Shown here piece by piece: positions 6,159-13,981 of a DNA stretch of 23,260 nucleotides. The notes under the pieces are model-generated. The model made no database searches. It was not told where the DNA came from and saw nothing but the letters and a program-made list of their open reading frames with translations. Each line of letters begins with the position of its first letter. Within the stretch, counting starts at the first letter, position 1. A program made the translations under genes and the position numbers. The stretch is from positions 1 through 23,260 of the IMG/VR virus record IMGVR_UViG_3300025705_000025; one strand, given 5' to 3'. This DNA comes from a virus.

Positions 6159-6182
6159 ACACACCACCTGTTGGTAGTGTGT
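6159..6182 (-). terminator. Hairpin between zinc-ribbon gene and recA (attenuator or weak terminator)
   Basis: On the minus strand ACACACTACC and GGTGGTGTGT pair over 10 positions (one G-T pair as RNA) around the loop AACA. It lies just after the stop of the upstream gene and about 30 bases before the recA ATG. No U-tract follows (TACATAATAATG), so complete intrinsic termination is doubtful; attenuation, mRNA protection or an operator are alternatives. Confidence 0.5.
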
Positions 6183-6188
6183 TGAGGG

Positions 6189-6617
6189 TCACGACCAGTT
6201 TGCTTGGTCACCCTGCTGGAAATGCCCGTTATATCCGCACTCAAAGCAATGAGAACGGGGGGTGTGACCAGCTACACGGGAACTCCCACCGGAGTAATTA
6301 GTGTACCCCGTAAGACTCCCACACTCAGGGCAGCTAAGGCCACCCTCTTTCCTCTGGGCTTCGCCGCCTTCCCATAGACGCAGCGCCTCACCCATGTTGA
6401 CCTGCTCCTGACCGTGCCTGTTAGGATCAAGCACCTTCTGACGACCAGGAGGCTGTGGGGCAGGGGCTTGCTGAGGAGCAGGCTCGGGCTGAACCTGCTG
6501 AGGTTGAGGCTGTACAGGCTCAGGAACGCTCTGAGGTGGCTGCTCCCGTACCGTAATACCGAACTGGGGCTGCGGCTTATCACTGCCTAGCTTCTTGGCC
6601 CACCAATCATTTGCCAT
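6189..6617 (-). CDS. Pro/Gln-rich protein with C-terminal zinc ribbon
   Basis: A 142-residue protein in three parts: a short N-terminal segment MANDWWAKKLGS, a Pro/Gln/Glu-rich linker at about residues 30-60 that is probably disordered, and a C-terminal zinc ribbon with CPEC (about 99-102) and CFEC (about 122-125) followed by GYNGHFQQ. Proteins with this architecture recur in actinobacteriophages; their function is not known to me, though a DNA- or nucleoprotein-binding role is plausible. The ATG at 6617 is chosen because GGAAGGAAAGAACG directly precedes it; the frame is open further upstream but without such a site. It overlaps the preceding gene by 11 bases. Confidence 0.8.
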   Translation of the reverse strand: MANDWWAKKLGSDKPQPQFGITVREQPPQSVPEPVQPQPQQVQPEPAPQQAPAPQPPGRQKVLDPNRHGQEQVNMGEALRLWEGGEAQRKEGGLSCPECGSLTGYTNYSGGSSRVAGHTPRSHCFECGYNGHFQQGDQANWS

Positions 6618-7089
6618 CGTTCTTTCCTTCCTTTGTAATGGTCTGTTCCAGTTTATCAAGAATGTGACGTTCATCCTTACTGAGGTCGCCAATATCCATG
6701 ACAATATCAGGGATGTCAGGGTCCTCGACCCACTCGACTACGCCAGATTCGATAAGTTCGTACAGTACAGCACCTACAAAGGAGATAAGCTCACTGTGCC
6801 GTTCATCGAGATCTTCCTTGGAGAAACGGTGAGTGGGGTCCATGAGACGTGCCATCCACCACGATAGGTCCATGATATCACCGATACCACCTGACCTCGA
6901 CACCTTGAGCCAGTGCTGTACGGAGTCCCGTACTTCGTGTGCTACCCCATCGTCGCCGGGGCTTAGGTATCCCATAGCCTCAGCAATCTCTGCACCACGT
7001 CCAGCGGGGTTAAGGTTCATGTAGAACCTACGTTGCCGGATAGCCAGTTCAGCGGCTTCGTCATCGTACTTATAATCATCTTTGGACAT
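6607..7089 (-). CDS. Hypothetical acidic phage protein
   Basis: A 160-residue acidic, mainly helical protein starting MSKDDYKYDDEAAELAIRQ, not recognised. It has a conserved-looking centre (GIGDIMDLSWWMARLMDP, about residues 74-91) and an acidic C-terminal third (VEDPDIPDIVMDIGDLSKDE, about 120-139). No cysteines or known catalytic motif stand out. The start is supported by GAGGAG six bases before the ATG. It follows the DNA polymerase gene after nine bases and overlaps the zinc-ribbon gene, so it belongs to the polymerase transcript; a replication accessory role is an inference from position only. Confidence 0.78.
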   Translation of the reverse strand: MSKDDYKYDDEAAELAIRQRRFYMNLNPAGRGAEIAEAMGYLSPGDDGVAHEVRDSVQHWLKVSRSGGIGDIMDLSWWMARLMDPTHRFSKEDLDERHSELISFVGAVLYELIESGVVEWVEDPDIPDIVMDIGDLSKDERHILDKLEQTITKEGKNDGK

Positions 7090-7098
7090 AATGTCTCC

Positions 7099-9270
7099 TC
7101 ATTTAGCTTCGGCCCAGGATAGGGCATGACCGGCTTCGACTTCCAAAGGAACACCCATGAGAGTGCGCCCGTTACCCATAGCTGTCTCGATACGAGGCTT
7201 CCAATCGAAAACCTCATCACTCGGTACAGATACTACCACCTCGTCGTGGACTTGCACAAGCATACGATGAGTAGGAAAGGGCAGTATACCATCGATATTG
7301 ACAATTGCCTCCTTCATAATCTCAGCCGCAGTACCTTGTACTACAGCGTTGATCGCCTGACGTTCTGCCCTTGAACGCTTACGCCAGGAGTCGGAGTCAT
7401 TACCTTCTGTAAGGATGTCTGGAACCCTACGTCGGCGTCCATATAAGGTCTCTACGTACCCCTTAGAGCGAGCGGTGTCCAGTACGTCACGTTTCCAATC
7501 AGTCATCCCGGCGTATGCCGAGTTGTACTTATTGATGACTTCCTGTGCCTGCTCCTCTGTGAGGTGGCCTTTCGTGGACTCCACCAACTTCTTTGCAAAG
7601 CCTCCATACCCCATAAGGAAGTTTGGAGTCTTTCCGAAGATCTGTCGCTCCTCTCCTGATACCTCGTCCTTACCAAGGATCAGCTTGGCTGTCTCCTCGT
7701 GAAGGTCGATATCAGGGTCGGCAAAGATACGTAGAAGCTCCTGGTCCTGGCTGAACATACCCATGATACGCATTTCGATCTGCGAGTAGTCAGCCACGAT
7801 AAGGGTCTCTCCCTCTCCTGCGGTAAACAGGGAGCGAATCTTCGTATCACGAGGGATGTTCTGTAGGTTCGGCCCGCTAGATGCGAATCGACCTGTGGCC
7901 GTGCGATGGAAGTGGAACTGGGGGTGTAGGCGGCTCCTGTGGAGCATGGGTGTCAGACCCTCAACGTACGTAGACTTGAGCTTCTTAAGCTCAGAGTAGT
8001 CAAGGAGATGCTGAATCACCTCGTGCTTACCCTTGAGCTTACCCAGTGTGTCTCTATCTGTTGAGGGCTTGCCCCCGGCTGTCAGCTTGGCAGGCTTAAG
8101 ACCCAGCCCCTTGATATAGTCGGGCGGATATCCCTTACCTATCCTAGTCTTGTTGAAGAGTAGAGTAGCCAAGTCGTTGTTGGAGTCAGGATTGAAACCA
8201 GGGAACGAGTGGAAGCTAATCTCTCGCAAGCAGTTATTGATATCCATATCCAAATCCTTACCCACGTTGGTCATCATGCGGGTATTGACGTGGATACCGT
8301 TCATCTCCATCTGTGCGACAGGACGGATACAATCAATGTCGAGCATGAGAGCCTTATGAAGACCCTCTACTTTGCAAATCTTGTTATACATCTTGCGGTA
8401 CAGGAGCCATGCCCAGCGTGCGTCTCTATGTACGTACGCTGTAGCCTTACTGAACGCCTCTGACGTGATGGTTGCACCGATCTTACCGTCTGCTGCGTAA
8501 GGGTCGTGCCCTGCGAAGTTCTCTTTGATGATGCTGCCGAGGTCGTACCTCATCAGATTCTCGTCAAGAATGTGCATAAGGATAAGGGTATCGATATACC
8601 TACCAGTAGGTAGCTGACCACCGTAATACTTGGCGATGCTCTTGCAGTCGAACTTGATGTTCTGGTTAACCTTGACAATGTTATCGTCAAAGAACAGAGG
8701 CTCAAGAGCTTTGAACACTGTCTCCTGGTCTAGTTGAGTGGGGGGCGGTGTGAATACCGCTGGGATATGGTACTTCGACTTCCGTAATGATTCCTTACCT
8801 GACGAGAGGAGGTCTCTGTAACCAGGGGGCGGGACGGTGCTACCGTCTCCCCTGACCTCCTCAACGAGGATCTCACCGTTAGGGTGCCCCATGGGGACTG
8901 CCCACGACATACCCTCGGTAGCCAGACCGATCCAGAATACGTCGTTACGCAAAGGATCGAGAGCCATGTTACCCGTCCAACGATCCTCGATAGCCTGACG
9001 GCTACGGGCGATAACGCTAGGGTGAGTGGACTTGAGGGAGGCTTGCTTCTCCTCCCAATCTTGCTCTACCTGAGCAAGGACTTCGCTGTTCTTGTGGATG
9101 TTCCCACGAGTCTCAACGTCGAAGGAGAACTCTCCTACGCCTTTTATGTACTCAACAAGTTCTTCTAGTTCCTCGACAGTAGAGACGTAGGGGGCACGGA
9201 CGAGACCACCACTCGCCCGTACCCCCCTTGCCTGCTGTGACCCGTCAAGACTAGGGGTCACAGCCCCCAT
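7099..9270 (-). CDS. polA: Family A DNA polymerase with 3'-5' exonuclease
   Basis: A 723-residue replicative polymerase of the Pol I family without the 5'-nuclease domain. The proofreading domain is intact: Exo I FSFDVETRG (about residue 48), Exo II NQNIKFDCKS and Exo III YVHRDARWAW. The polymerase domain shows motif A LIVADYSQIEMRIMG (about 488), motif B RQIFGKTPNFLMGYGG (about 543, with Phe at the dNTP-selectivity position) and motif C VQVHDEVVVSV (about 675). Fingers residues in RTATGRFASSGPNLQNIPR are also clear. It should copy the phage genome with SSB and the DnaB-type helicase. The ATG overlaps the ssb stop as TGATG with GGGAG upstream, so the two are coupled. Confidence 0.97.
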   Translation of the reverse strand: MGAVTPSLDGSQQARGVRASGGLVRAPYVSTVEELEELVEYIKGVGEFSFDVETRGNIHKNSEVLAQVEQDWEEKQASLKSTHPSVIARSRQAIEDRWTGNMALDPLRNDVFWIGLATEGMSWAVPMGHPNGEILVEEVRGDGSTVPPPGYRDLLSSGKESLRKSKYHIPAVFTPPPTQLDQETVFKALEPLFFDDNIVKVNQNIKFDCKSIAKYYGGQLPTGRYIDTLILMHILDENLMRYDLGSIIKENFAGHDPYAADGKIGATITSEAFSKATAYVHRDARWAWLLYRKMYNKICKVEGLHKALMLDIDCIRPVAQMEMNGIHVNTRMMTNVGKDLDMDINNCLREISFHSFPGFNPDSNNDLATLLFNKTRIGKGYPPDYIKGLGLKPAKLTAGGKPSTDRDTLGKLKGKHEVIQHLLDYSELKKLKSTYVEGLTPMLHRSRLHPQFHFHRTATGRFASSGPNLQNIPRDTKIRSLFTAGEGETLIVADYSQIEMRIMGMFSQDQELLRIFADPDIDLHEETAKLILGKDEVSGEERQIFGKTPNFLMGYGGFAKKLVESTKGHLTEEQAQEVINKYNSAYAGMTDWKRDVLDTARSKGYVETLYGRRRRVPDILTEGNDSDSWRKRSRAERQAINAVVQGTAAEIMKEAIVNIDGILPFPTHRMLVQVHDEVVVSVPSDEVFDWKPRIETAMGNGRTLMGVPLEVEAGHALSWAEAK

Positions 9271-9965
9271 CAGGCTCCCAAATCCTCGCTGGCGATGGTC
9301 GCCAGGGTCTTTCGGGAGGGGATGGGAATGATACTCTCGTCGTACATCTTGAGGCGAAGTTCCTCAAGTGATGTGTCGTTGAGAGCCTCAATCAGAGGCC
9401 ACTCTTCCGCAAGATCACGCTCACGCACCATCTGGTGTGCTCGCTGGGAAGTTGGACCTGACCCTGTACGGGAGATTGCCCAGTAGTGCTTACTGAGGGG
9501 ACCCTGAGTCGGGTGATTGTGGAAGTTCTTGAGTGAATCGATGTCACGAGGACCAACCTCATAACTACGAAGCAACGGACCTTCCTCAGTCATCAGAGCT
9601 ACGTTGAACGCAAACCGTGCGCTCGGACGGTGGCCTGCTGCACAAAGCGGGCAACCCTGCTCATGGACTCCATCAATACAGGTAAAGGACTTCTGCCCCT
9701 GACGCTCGTTGATCCAGTGTTGACGGTAATGGGCATAGGGATCGTCCTGCAAGAAGCGGACAAGGACGGGATCTCCCGTAACCTTAACACGCTGTGCGTA
9801 TGGACTATCCTGCTGCTTAACAGTGTCAACACTGCCCCAGCCTCCACGGAATACCTTGCGGGCACTCTGCTTTGCTGCAATATCTTCTGATGAAGTAGAC
9901 CCATCGTCAGCACTGTCCGTGCCTCCTGCGGTGTCCACTACTACTACGTCGTCAAAACGACCCAT
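9270..9965 (-). CDS. Single-stranded DNA-binding protein, gp32-like with zinc site
   Basis: A 231-residue protein. After an acidic, probably flexible N-terminus (about 1-35) comes a core with VLVRFLQDDPYAHYRQHW (67-84), then a metal site C96-x8-C105-x2-C108 (TCIDGVHEQGCPLC) with nearby histidines, then ARFAFNVALM and a C-terminal region. The cysteine spacing and aromatic residues resemble T4 gp32-type SSB proteins and their actinophage relatives. It lies directly before the DNA polymerase gene, as expected. I prefer the ATG at 9965 because GAAGG lies seven bases upstream; the ATG at 9989 (MTTKEGSK extension) lacks a ribosome site. No acidic SSB tail is obvious at the C-terminus. Confidence 0.78.
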   Translation of the reverse strand: MGRFDDVVVVDTAGGTDSADDGSTSSEDIAAKQSARKVFRGGWGSVDTVKQQDSPYAQRVKVTGDPVLVRFLQDDPYAHYRQHWINERQGQKSFTCIDGVHEQGCPLCAAGHRPSARFAFNVALMTEEGPLLRSYEVGPRDIDSLKNFHNHPTQGPLSKHYWAISRTGSGPTSQRAHQMVRERDLAEEWPLIEALNDTSLEELRLKMYDESIIPIPSRKTLATIASEDLGA

Positions 9966-10005
9966 CTTACTACCTTCTTTCGTTGTCATTGTCGCTGATG
10001 TTTAA

Positions 10006-10509
10006 TTAACGCTTGGGATAATAGCGTTTTATGTATGTCCTGAATCCCGGCCAGTTGGCCTTTGAGGGGGTCAGGATGTATGAGTCGTACGCCTTAACCA
10101 GGAACAGAACCTGATCCTGGCTGTAAAGCCGCTTGCCCTGTGTTGTTTTACCGGGCACTTGTTCACCCTTGGGCTTTGGCGTACGGTAGGTGGCCTTTGG
10201 CAGCCACCCCTTTGACTCCCACGATCGGATAGTAACGGGCTTGTTACCGAGAGCCTCAGACAGCGCACCAATGGTGTACATCTTCTTGGTCTCTCGTTCC
10301 TTGCCCACTACCATCTTCTTGTAGGGTAAAGAGCCTAACACAGAAGACGCTTCTTTGTCAAGCGTCTCCTGACTATTCCTTGGGGGGGTATTACCTGGGT
10401 AGGTAGGTGCCGGTGTGGGATCTTGTTTAGGTGACTCCCCGTCTGGCATTACAAACCCAGGTTCGCTTGCAGCGAGCTTGTAGAATCTATCGAGAGCAGG
10501 ATCGCTCAC
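10006..10509 (-). CDS. MerR-like helix-turn-helix DNA-binding protein
   Basis: A 167-residue protein with a disordered Pro-rich N-terminal third (about 20-48) and a MerR-type winged helix: KMYTIGALSEALGNKPVTIR (77-96), SWESKGWLPK, a wing with several Lys and Thr-Pro residues, then GKRLYSQDQVLFLVKAYD (125-142). No effector-binding or dimerisation coiled coil follows, so it looks like a minimal MerR/excisionase-type DNA binder rather than a metal sensor. It starts with GTG overlapping the previous stop as GTGA. Being second after a strong candidate promoter and just before ssb and polymerase, it could regulate early genes or act at an origin; both are inferences. Confidence 0.78.
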   Translation of the reverse strand: MSDPALDRFYKLAASEPGFVMPDGESPKQDPTPAPTYPGNTPPRNSQETLDKEASSVLGSLPYKKMVVGKERETKKMYTIGALSEALGNKPVTIRSWESKGWLPKATYRTPKPKGEQVPGKTTQGKRLYSQDQVLFLVKAYDSYILTPSKANWPGFRTYIKRYYPKR

Positions 10510-10697
10510 AGCTCTGGCCTCGGCACAGGCACATTGTTGACAAAGAAGTCAGCCTGTTTTACTGCGCCCCGGCGTGTACGAGCCGTGAACTCAAAGAAAC
10601 TGTTAAGGCAGGGAACTACCGCTACCCATTTCATAAAACCGTCGTGCATTACAGTGTAACGGTCTTCTGGTTCATGTGTCTCGTCGGATGTATTCAC
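10506..10697 (-). CDS. Hypothetical 63-residue protein
   Basis: A short protein, (V/M)NTSDETHEPEDRYTV..., not recognised. It reads like a small beta-rich domain (RYTVMHDGFMKWVAVVP, then FFEFTARTRRGAVKQADFFV), reminiscent of compact phage proteins with a strand-helix pattern, but no family is clear. It begins with GTG, supported by GAGGAG five bases upstream. It is the first gene behind the best promoter in the window and overlaps the MerR-like gene by four bases. Confidence 0.7.
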   Translation of the reverse strand: MNTSDETHEPEDRYTVMHDGFMKWVAVVPCLNSFFEFTARTRRGAVKQADFFVNNVPVPRPEL

Positions 10698-10722
10698 TTC
10701 GGCTCCTCAACCTGCTCCAATA

Positions 10723-10758
10723 GATTCTCAGTATACCATGTGCTGGTACCGTTTGCAA
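10723..10758 (-). promoter_or_regulatory. Sigma-70-like promoter with extended -10
   Basis: Minus strand: TTGCAA (10753-10758), a 17-base spacer ending in TGG, then TATACT (10730-10735). The expected start is near 10723, about 26 bases before the GTG at 10697. This is the strongest promoter-like sequence I see and would drive the MerR-ssb-polymerase block. Confidence 0.7.
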
Positions 10759-10759
10759 C

Positions 10760-11182
10760 TTAGTAGTCGTTGTACTTGTCCTCTACCGGCGTTTGGAATG
10801 CAAACGTAGGTTTGGGGGCGACGTACAATTCCTTGAGTTTCGCCTCAAACTCGTTGTCCTCCCTGTTATCAAAGGCATATGACATGAGTTTATCCTCGTC
10901 AAGCACCTCGATAGTGGAGGACACTTTGTCCCAGAAGCCTTCTGCTTTGGCCCACTCGATAGCAGCATCCTTGTCAAGCCGGGGTTCCCCCTGCCTACGC
11001 TGCACCTGTAGTGACCATGGACCAACTTGCGCCCAGGTGTGGCCCACGTCGTCTGGCGTGCCCTCTCTCTGAACGTAGAGCATGAGTTCCTTCTTCTCTT
11101 CGGCAGCCATCTTCTCAAGCACCTTAATGTGGTGCTTGTGCTGAACGTAGTCCTCAGCCAGCTTCTTCAGTGAGTCATCCAT
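10760..11182 (-). CDS. Hypothetical protein with N-terminal coiled coil
   Basis: A 140-residue protein whose first 40 residues (LKKLAEDYVQHKHHIKVLEK and following) form a probable coiled coil. A region with tryptophans (WAQVGPWSLQVQRRQGEPR) and a helical stretch DAAIEWAKAEGFWDKV follow. This order - coiled coil, beta segment, then a helical unit - is reminiscent of phage Gam or Gp157-like nuclease-modulating proteins, but the similarity is too loose to assign. AGGAAAGG lies before the ATG and the gene overlaps its upstream neighbour by 8 bases. The stop lies directly before the -35 of the 10723 promoter. Confidence 0.75.
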   Translation of the reverse strand: MDDSLKKLAEDYVQHKHHIKVLEKMAAEEKKELMLYVQREGTPDDVGHTWAQVGPWSLQVQRRQGEPRLDKDAAIEWAKAEGFWDKVSSTIEVLDEDKLMSYAFDNREDNEFEAKLKELYVAPKPTFAFQTPVEDKYNDY

Positions 11183-11492
11183 GTTTAGCCTTTCCTGTGC
11201 TTACAATAGGGACATTCCGATATAGAACGTTATCAGGCAGATCATCACGAGAGAACCGTGCGTCTGCGGGAAGGGTTTTACGGTACCGATTGATAGCACG
11301 AGGGGTGTCCCATATCATAATTCTATGGACACGCCACTGGTTATCGATGATTCGGTTCCACCGCCGCATCTTCCAACGCAACCAGAACGGGGCGAGGTGC
11401 TTACGAGGGTACCCTCCTACAGGTGGGAGTGGTCGGGAGAACGGGTGGGGGACCTTATCTAGTGGGTGTAGGGGACGGTCTAGGGGGTGCAT
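11175..11492 (-). CDS. Hypothetical basic Pro/Arg-rich protein
   Basis: A 105-residue strongly basic protein beginning MHPLDRPLHPLDKVPHPFSR, not recognised. The first 30 residues are Pro/His/Leu-rich, with a short internal repeat (HPLDRPL, HPLDKVP), followed by an Arg/Trp-rich part (WLRWKMRRWNRIIDNQWRVH, 37-56) and a more ordinary C-terminus. Its basic charge suggests nucleic-acid or acidic-partner binding, which is inference. AAGGAAC precedes the ATG, and a TATACT hexamer lies in the upstream gap. A similar-length frame exists on the opposite strand, but the operon context and ribosome site favour this one. Confidence 0.62.
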   Translation of the reverse strand: MHPLDRPLHPLDKVPHPFSRPLPPVGGYPRKHLAPFWLRWKMRRWNRIIDNQWRVHRIMIWDTPRAINRYRKTLPADARFSRDDLPDNVLYRNVPIVSTGKAKHG

Positions 11493-11514
11493 TTCTTAGT
11501 TCCTTAATAGTGAG

Positions 11515-11520
11515 AGTATA
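11515..11520 (-). promoter_or_regulatory. Possible -10 element after the SNF2 gene
   Basis: TATACT on the minus strand in a 58-base gap, 22 bases before the ATG at 11492. It lacks both the TG extension and a recognisable -35, so it is weaker than the others. It matters mainly because it repeats the same hexamer in an intergenic position. Confidence 0.3.
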
Positions 11521-11550
11521 TCTTACACCCTGAGAGGCGGTGACACAACG

Positions 11551-13092
11551 TCACACCATGGATTCCCTCATAAATGTACTTAAATTGTCCATCGTGAGAG
11601 AGAAGCTCTGTTCCATATCGTGGTGCTTACCGTCGATAAACGCCTCGTTAGTCTTCAGCTTCTCCTGGAGCATTTGGTACTGTCGCTCCTCAATACTGCC
11701 AGCCATCACAAACGTAGCAATGGTGACGTGGGGCCACTGGGACGACAGACGAATAATGCGTGCCTCCCGCTGCTCTAGCTTACCCGAGGACCAAGGAAGG
11801 TCATATGATATCAGATAGTTAGCCTGGGGGAGATCGACACCGTACCCTCCCGCATCACTCGACAGGAACAGCCGGGTGCGAGGATCGGTTTGAAACTTGT
11901 TCTTATTATCCTGCTTCTCGTCTGCCGTCATACCGCCCATGAACAGGACGCTGTTTGTAATCTTACTGGTGGCCTCCTGTATGAGCCGCAGGTTCTCCTT
12001 AAAGAACGAGAAGAGAACGACCTTGTTATCAGGAGACTCCGCTAGTACCTCTGTTATGTAATCCACCACGGCGTCTAGTTTGGGGGCGGCGTTAACACCG
12101 TCCATGATACCGGCGTTTACGATAGTGTTAGCGTACTCGCTCCCGTGCTTTGTGTCAGGGTTAGCGTACTCTCCAGAAGACCACCGAACTAGCGCAGGGT
12201 TATCGCAAAGCATACGCAGGGTAGTAAGCCGGGTCATCACTTCGCCCTGCTCCTTCCCGCCGTCCCCGTCGTTGTTGTAATGGTCCCACAGGGAGAAATC
12301 GCTACCGCCTTTACGGAGAGCTTTAGAGAGCGTATCAACGAGATCGGACTGGATACGTCGATACACCCCTGCACCTTTGGTATCAAAGGGTACTGGTATC
12401 ACCTGATGGATGATATTGGGCAGTTGGTCCGCGATGTCCTCGCGTGTCTTCCTGACCATACACTCTTTCATGGTCTTGTGCATCTTGTCGAGGTTTCGGT
12501 ACCGGGCGGGCTTTCCCCAATGGTCACGGACGATGAACGTACGGTCGAACTGCTCAAAGCTACCTAGTACGTCCTTGTCTACGAACTCCATGATACTGAA
12601 CAATTCTTCGGGGCGATTCTCAATAGGCTGTCCGGTAAGAGCGAACCTAAAGGGGACGGTCTTTCCTAGGCGCTTCATCAATTTAGACCTCTTGGCCGAC
12701 CTGTTCTTGATGATAGTGGACTCATCGATAACGATAGCTTGAATCTGTCCGATCAACTTGTAGTCGTTGAGGAGGGTCTCGGGGTTGACAATGACATAGC
12801 GAGCATCGCCCGATGTCCTCCACTGTCGTTCACGCTTCTTCTTAGTACCGTCAATAACCATGGTACGTCCGTTAGTGAACTTCTTGATCTCGTCCCGCCA
12901 CTGTAGCTTGAGTGATGCGGGGACGACGATCAGAGCACGGTCGATATCCCCCTCCTCGTACATCTGCTCGATAGCCCCGAGAGTGGTAGGAGTCTTGCCC
13001 GCACCCATAGTCATAGCGAGCATCATCTGGCCTCGCTCGACCATACGGTCCACAGCATCTTGTTGGTACTTACGCAAACTGCCGATAAACAC
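11551..13092 (-). CDS. SNF2-type superfamily 2 helicase/translocase
   Basis: A 513-residue SF2 ATPase. The N-terminal RecA-like lobe has Gln in LRKYQQDAV (Q motif, residues 6-14), Walker A TMGAGKT (28-34), motif Ia VVPASLKLQW (56-65), the DEAH-equivalent DEST (123-126) and LTGQPIEN (152-159). The C-terminal lobe has KVVLFSFFKENL, LFLSSDAGGYGVDLPQANY and the motif VI region QREARIIRLSSQW. This is the compact SNF2 layout common in phages; it probably moves along duplex DNA to remodel forks or remove proteins. The start is a GTG with GGAGG seven bases upstream, 23 bases inside the primase gene. It is the last gene of the replication block. Confidence 0.92.
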   Translation of the reverse strand: MFIGSLRKYQQDAVDRMVERGQMMLAMTMGAGKTPTTLGAIEQMYEEGDIDRALIVVPASLKLQWRDEIKKFTNGRTMVIDGTKKKRERQWRTSGDARYVIVNPETLLNDYKLIGQIQAIVIDESTIIKNRSAKRSKLMKRLGKTVPFRFALTGQPIENRPEELFSIMEFVDKDVLGSFEQFDRTFIVRDHWGKPARYRNLDKMHKTMKECMVRKTREDIADQLPNIIHQVIPVPFDTKGAGVYRRIQSDLVDTLSKALRKGGSDFSLWDHYNNDGDGGKEQGEVMTRLTTLRMLCDNPALVRWSSGEYANPDTKHGSEYANTIVNAGIMDGVNAAPKLDAVVDYITEVLAESPDNKVVLFSFFKENLRLIQEATSKITNSVLFMGGMTADEKQDNKNKFQTDPRTRLFLSSDAGGYGVDLPQANYLISYDLPWSSGKLEQREARIIRLSSQWPHVTIATFVMAGSIEERQYQMLQEKLKTNEAFIDGKHHDMEQSFSLTMDNLSTFMRESMV

Positions 13093-13981
13093 TGCTGATC
13101 CTCCTCATTCCGTCCATAATCTGTCCATCTGTCATGTCCCCTAAGTCTTTGGGGTCGTCTTTGTCATAAATCCAGTAACGGAGACCTTTTCGAGGGGATA
13201 TGTACTTGGATACCCTTTTAGTCTCCTTATACCCAGCGATATCGTTATCAAGAGCTAACACTACCGTATCAAAGGTACGTTCTAATAGGCGAGCCTGGTC
13301 AGATGAAACGTTAGCACCGAAGGAAGACACTGCGCTGAACTCGATGCCTCCGTACACAGAGTGGAACCGAACGACATCGAGGGGAGATTCCAGCAGGATA
13401 CCGATAGGGTTTACGGCTCTTTCGATGCCGAACAGAGTGTCCTTCTTATGTACTCCCTGGGGGAAGTTGTTGACCCATCCTGTCTTCTTCTGCTGGTAGC
13501 CCCGTAGTTCTCCTAGGGGGGAGACGATAGGTGTGAGTACCGCCTTGAGGTCTGAGTCCCAACGTACGCCGTGACGTAGCGCTACATCTGGATCTACGTT
13601 ACGGAAGTTGATAACAGACTGGGGGAGCCTGTCGAACTCAGCATACTTGAGCCAGTCCAGAGTCACAGGAGCCTCATAGACATCCTCTTCAGGCTCAAGC
13701 CTGCTCACACCCTTCTGGATCATACCACTTTGGATACGCCACAGTTGATTGGGGTCATCGGTAAGCTCATTGATTAGCTGATATAAGCTCCCCCTGGCAC
13801 CGCAGGTAAAGCAGTGGAACAGATAGCTATCTGTGTTGAGATAGAAGGTGTAGCGGGTGGACTCCCTGCCCTTGAACTTGTGGTGGACAGGGCATCGGCA
13901 TTGAACCTCGTCCCCTGTCACCTTGTTAACCTCTACACCCAAGTCCTCTAGGACCTCGACTAGATCACCGGCTCTACTCAC
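13070..13981 (-). CDS. dnaG: DnaG-like DNA primase (CHC2 zinc finger plus TOPRIM)
   Basis: A 303-residue primase, much shorter than bacterial DnaG (about 600). The zinc-binding domain has C28-x-C30, H33/H34 and C57-x2-C60 (FHCFTCGARGSLYQL). The TOPRIM catalytic residues are E199 (ILLESPLDVVRF) and D245-x-D247 (VLALDNDIAGYKE). It lacks room for the C-terminal helicase-interaction domain of DnaG. It should lay RNA primers for the polymerase. The GTG start overlaps the helicase stop as GTGA with GAAGGG upstream. Neighbours (DnaB-type helicase upstream, SNF2 helicase downstream) fit a primosome set. Confidence 0.92.
   Translation of the reverse strand: MSRAGDLVEVLEDLGVEVNKVTGDEVQCRCPVHHKFKGRESTRYTFYLNTDSYLFHCFTCGARGSLYQLINELTDDPNQLWRIQSGMIQKGVSRLEPEEDVYEAPVTLDWLKYAEFDRLPQSVINFRNVDPDVALRHGVRWDSDLKAVLTPIVSPLGELRGYQQKKTGWVNNFPQGVHKKDTLFGIERAVNPIGILLESPLDVVRFHSVYGGIEFSAVSSFGANVSSDQARLLERTFDTVVLALDNDIAGYKETKRVSKYISPRKGLRYWIYDKDDPKDLGDMTDGQIMDGMRRISSVYRQFA

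Noticed and set aside
7283-7291. TGGTATACT inside the DNA polymerase gene
   Set aside because: It encodes part of a conserved protein region and no -35 is present; probably coincidental, though it shows that the motif also occurs by chance.
9966-9989. Upstream ATG of ssb adding eight residues
   Set aside because: No ribosome-binding site before it, whereas the ATG at 9965 has GAAGG at the right distance; the segment resembles the recA leader.
11170-11499. 109-residue plus-strand frame opposite the basic protein gene
   Set aside because: The minus-strand frame has a ribosome site, overlaps its neighbour by 8 bases and agrees with the direction of all other genes.
11541-11555. Dyad after the SNF2 gene
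   Set aside because: Only five base pairs (GTGAC/GTCAC) with no T-tract; too weak to call a terminator.
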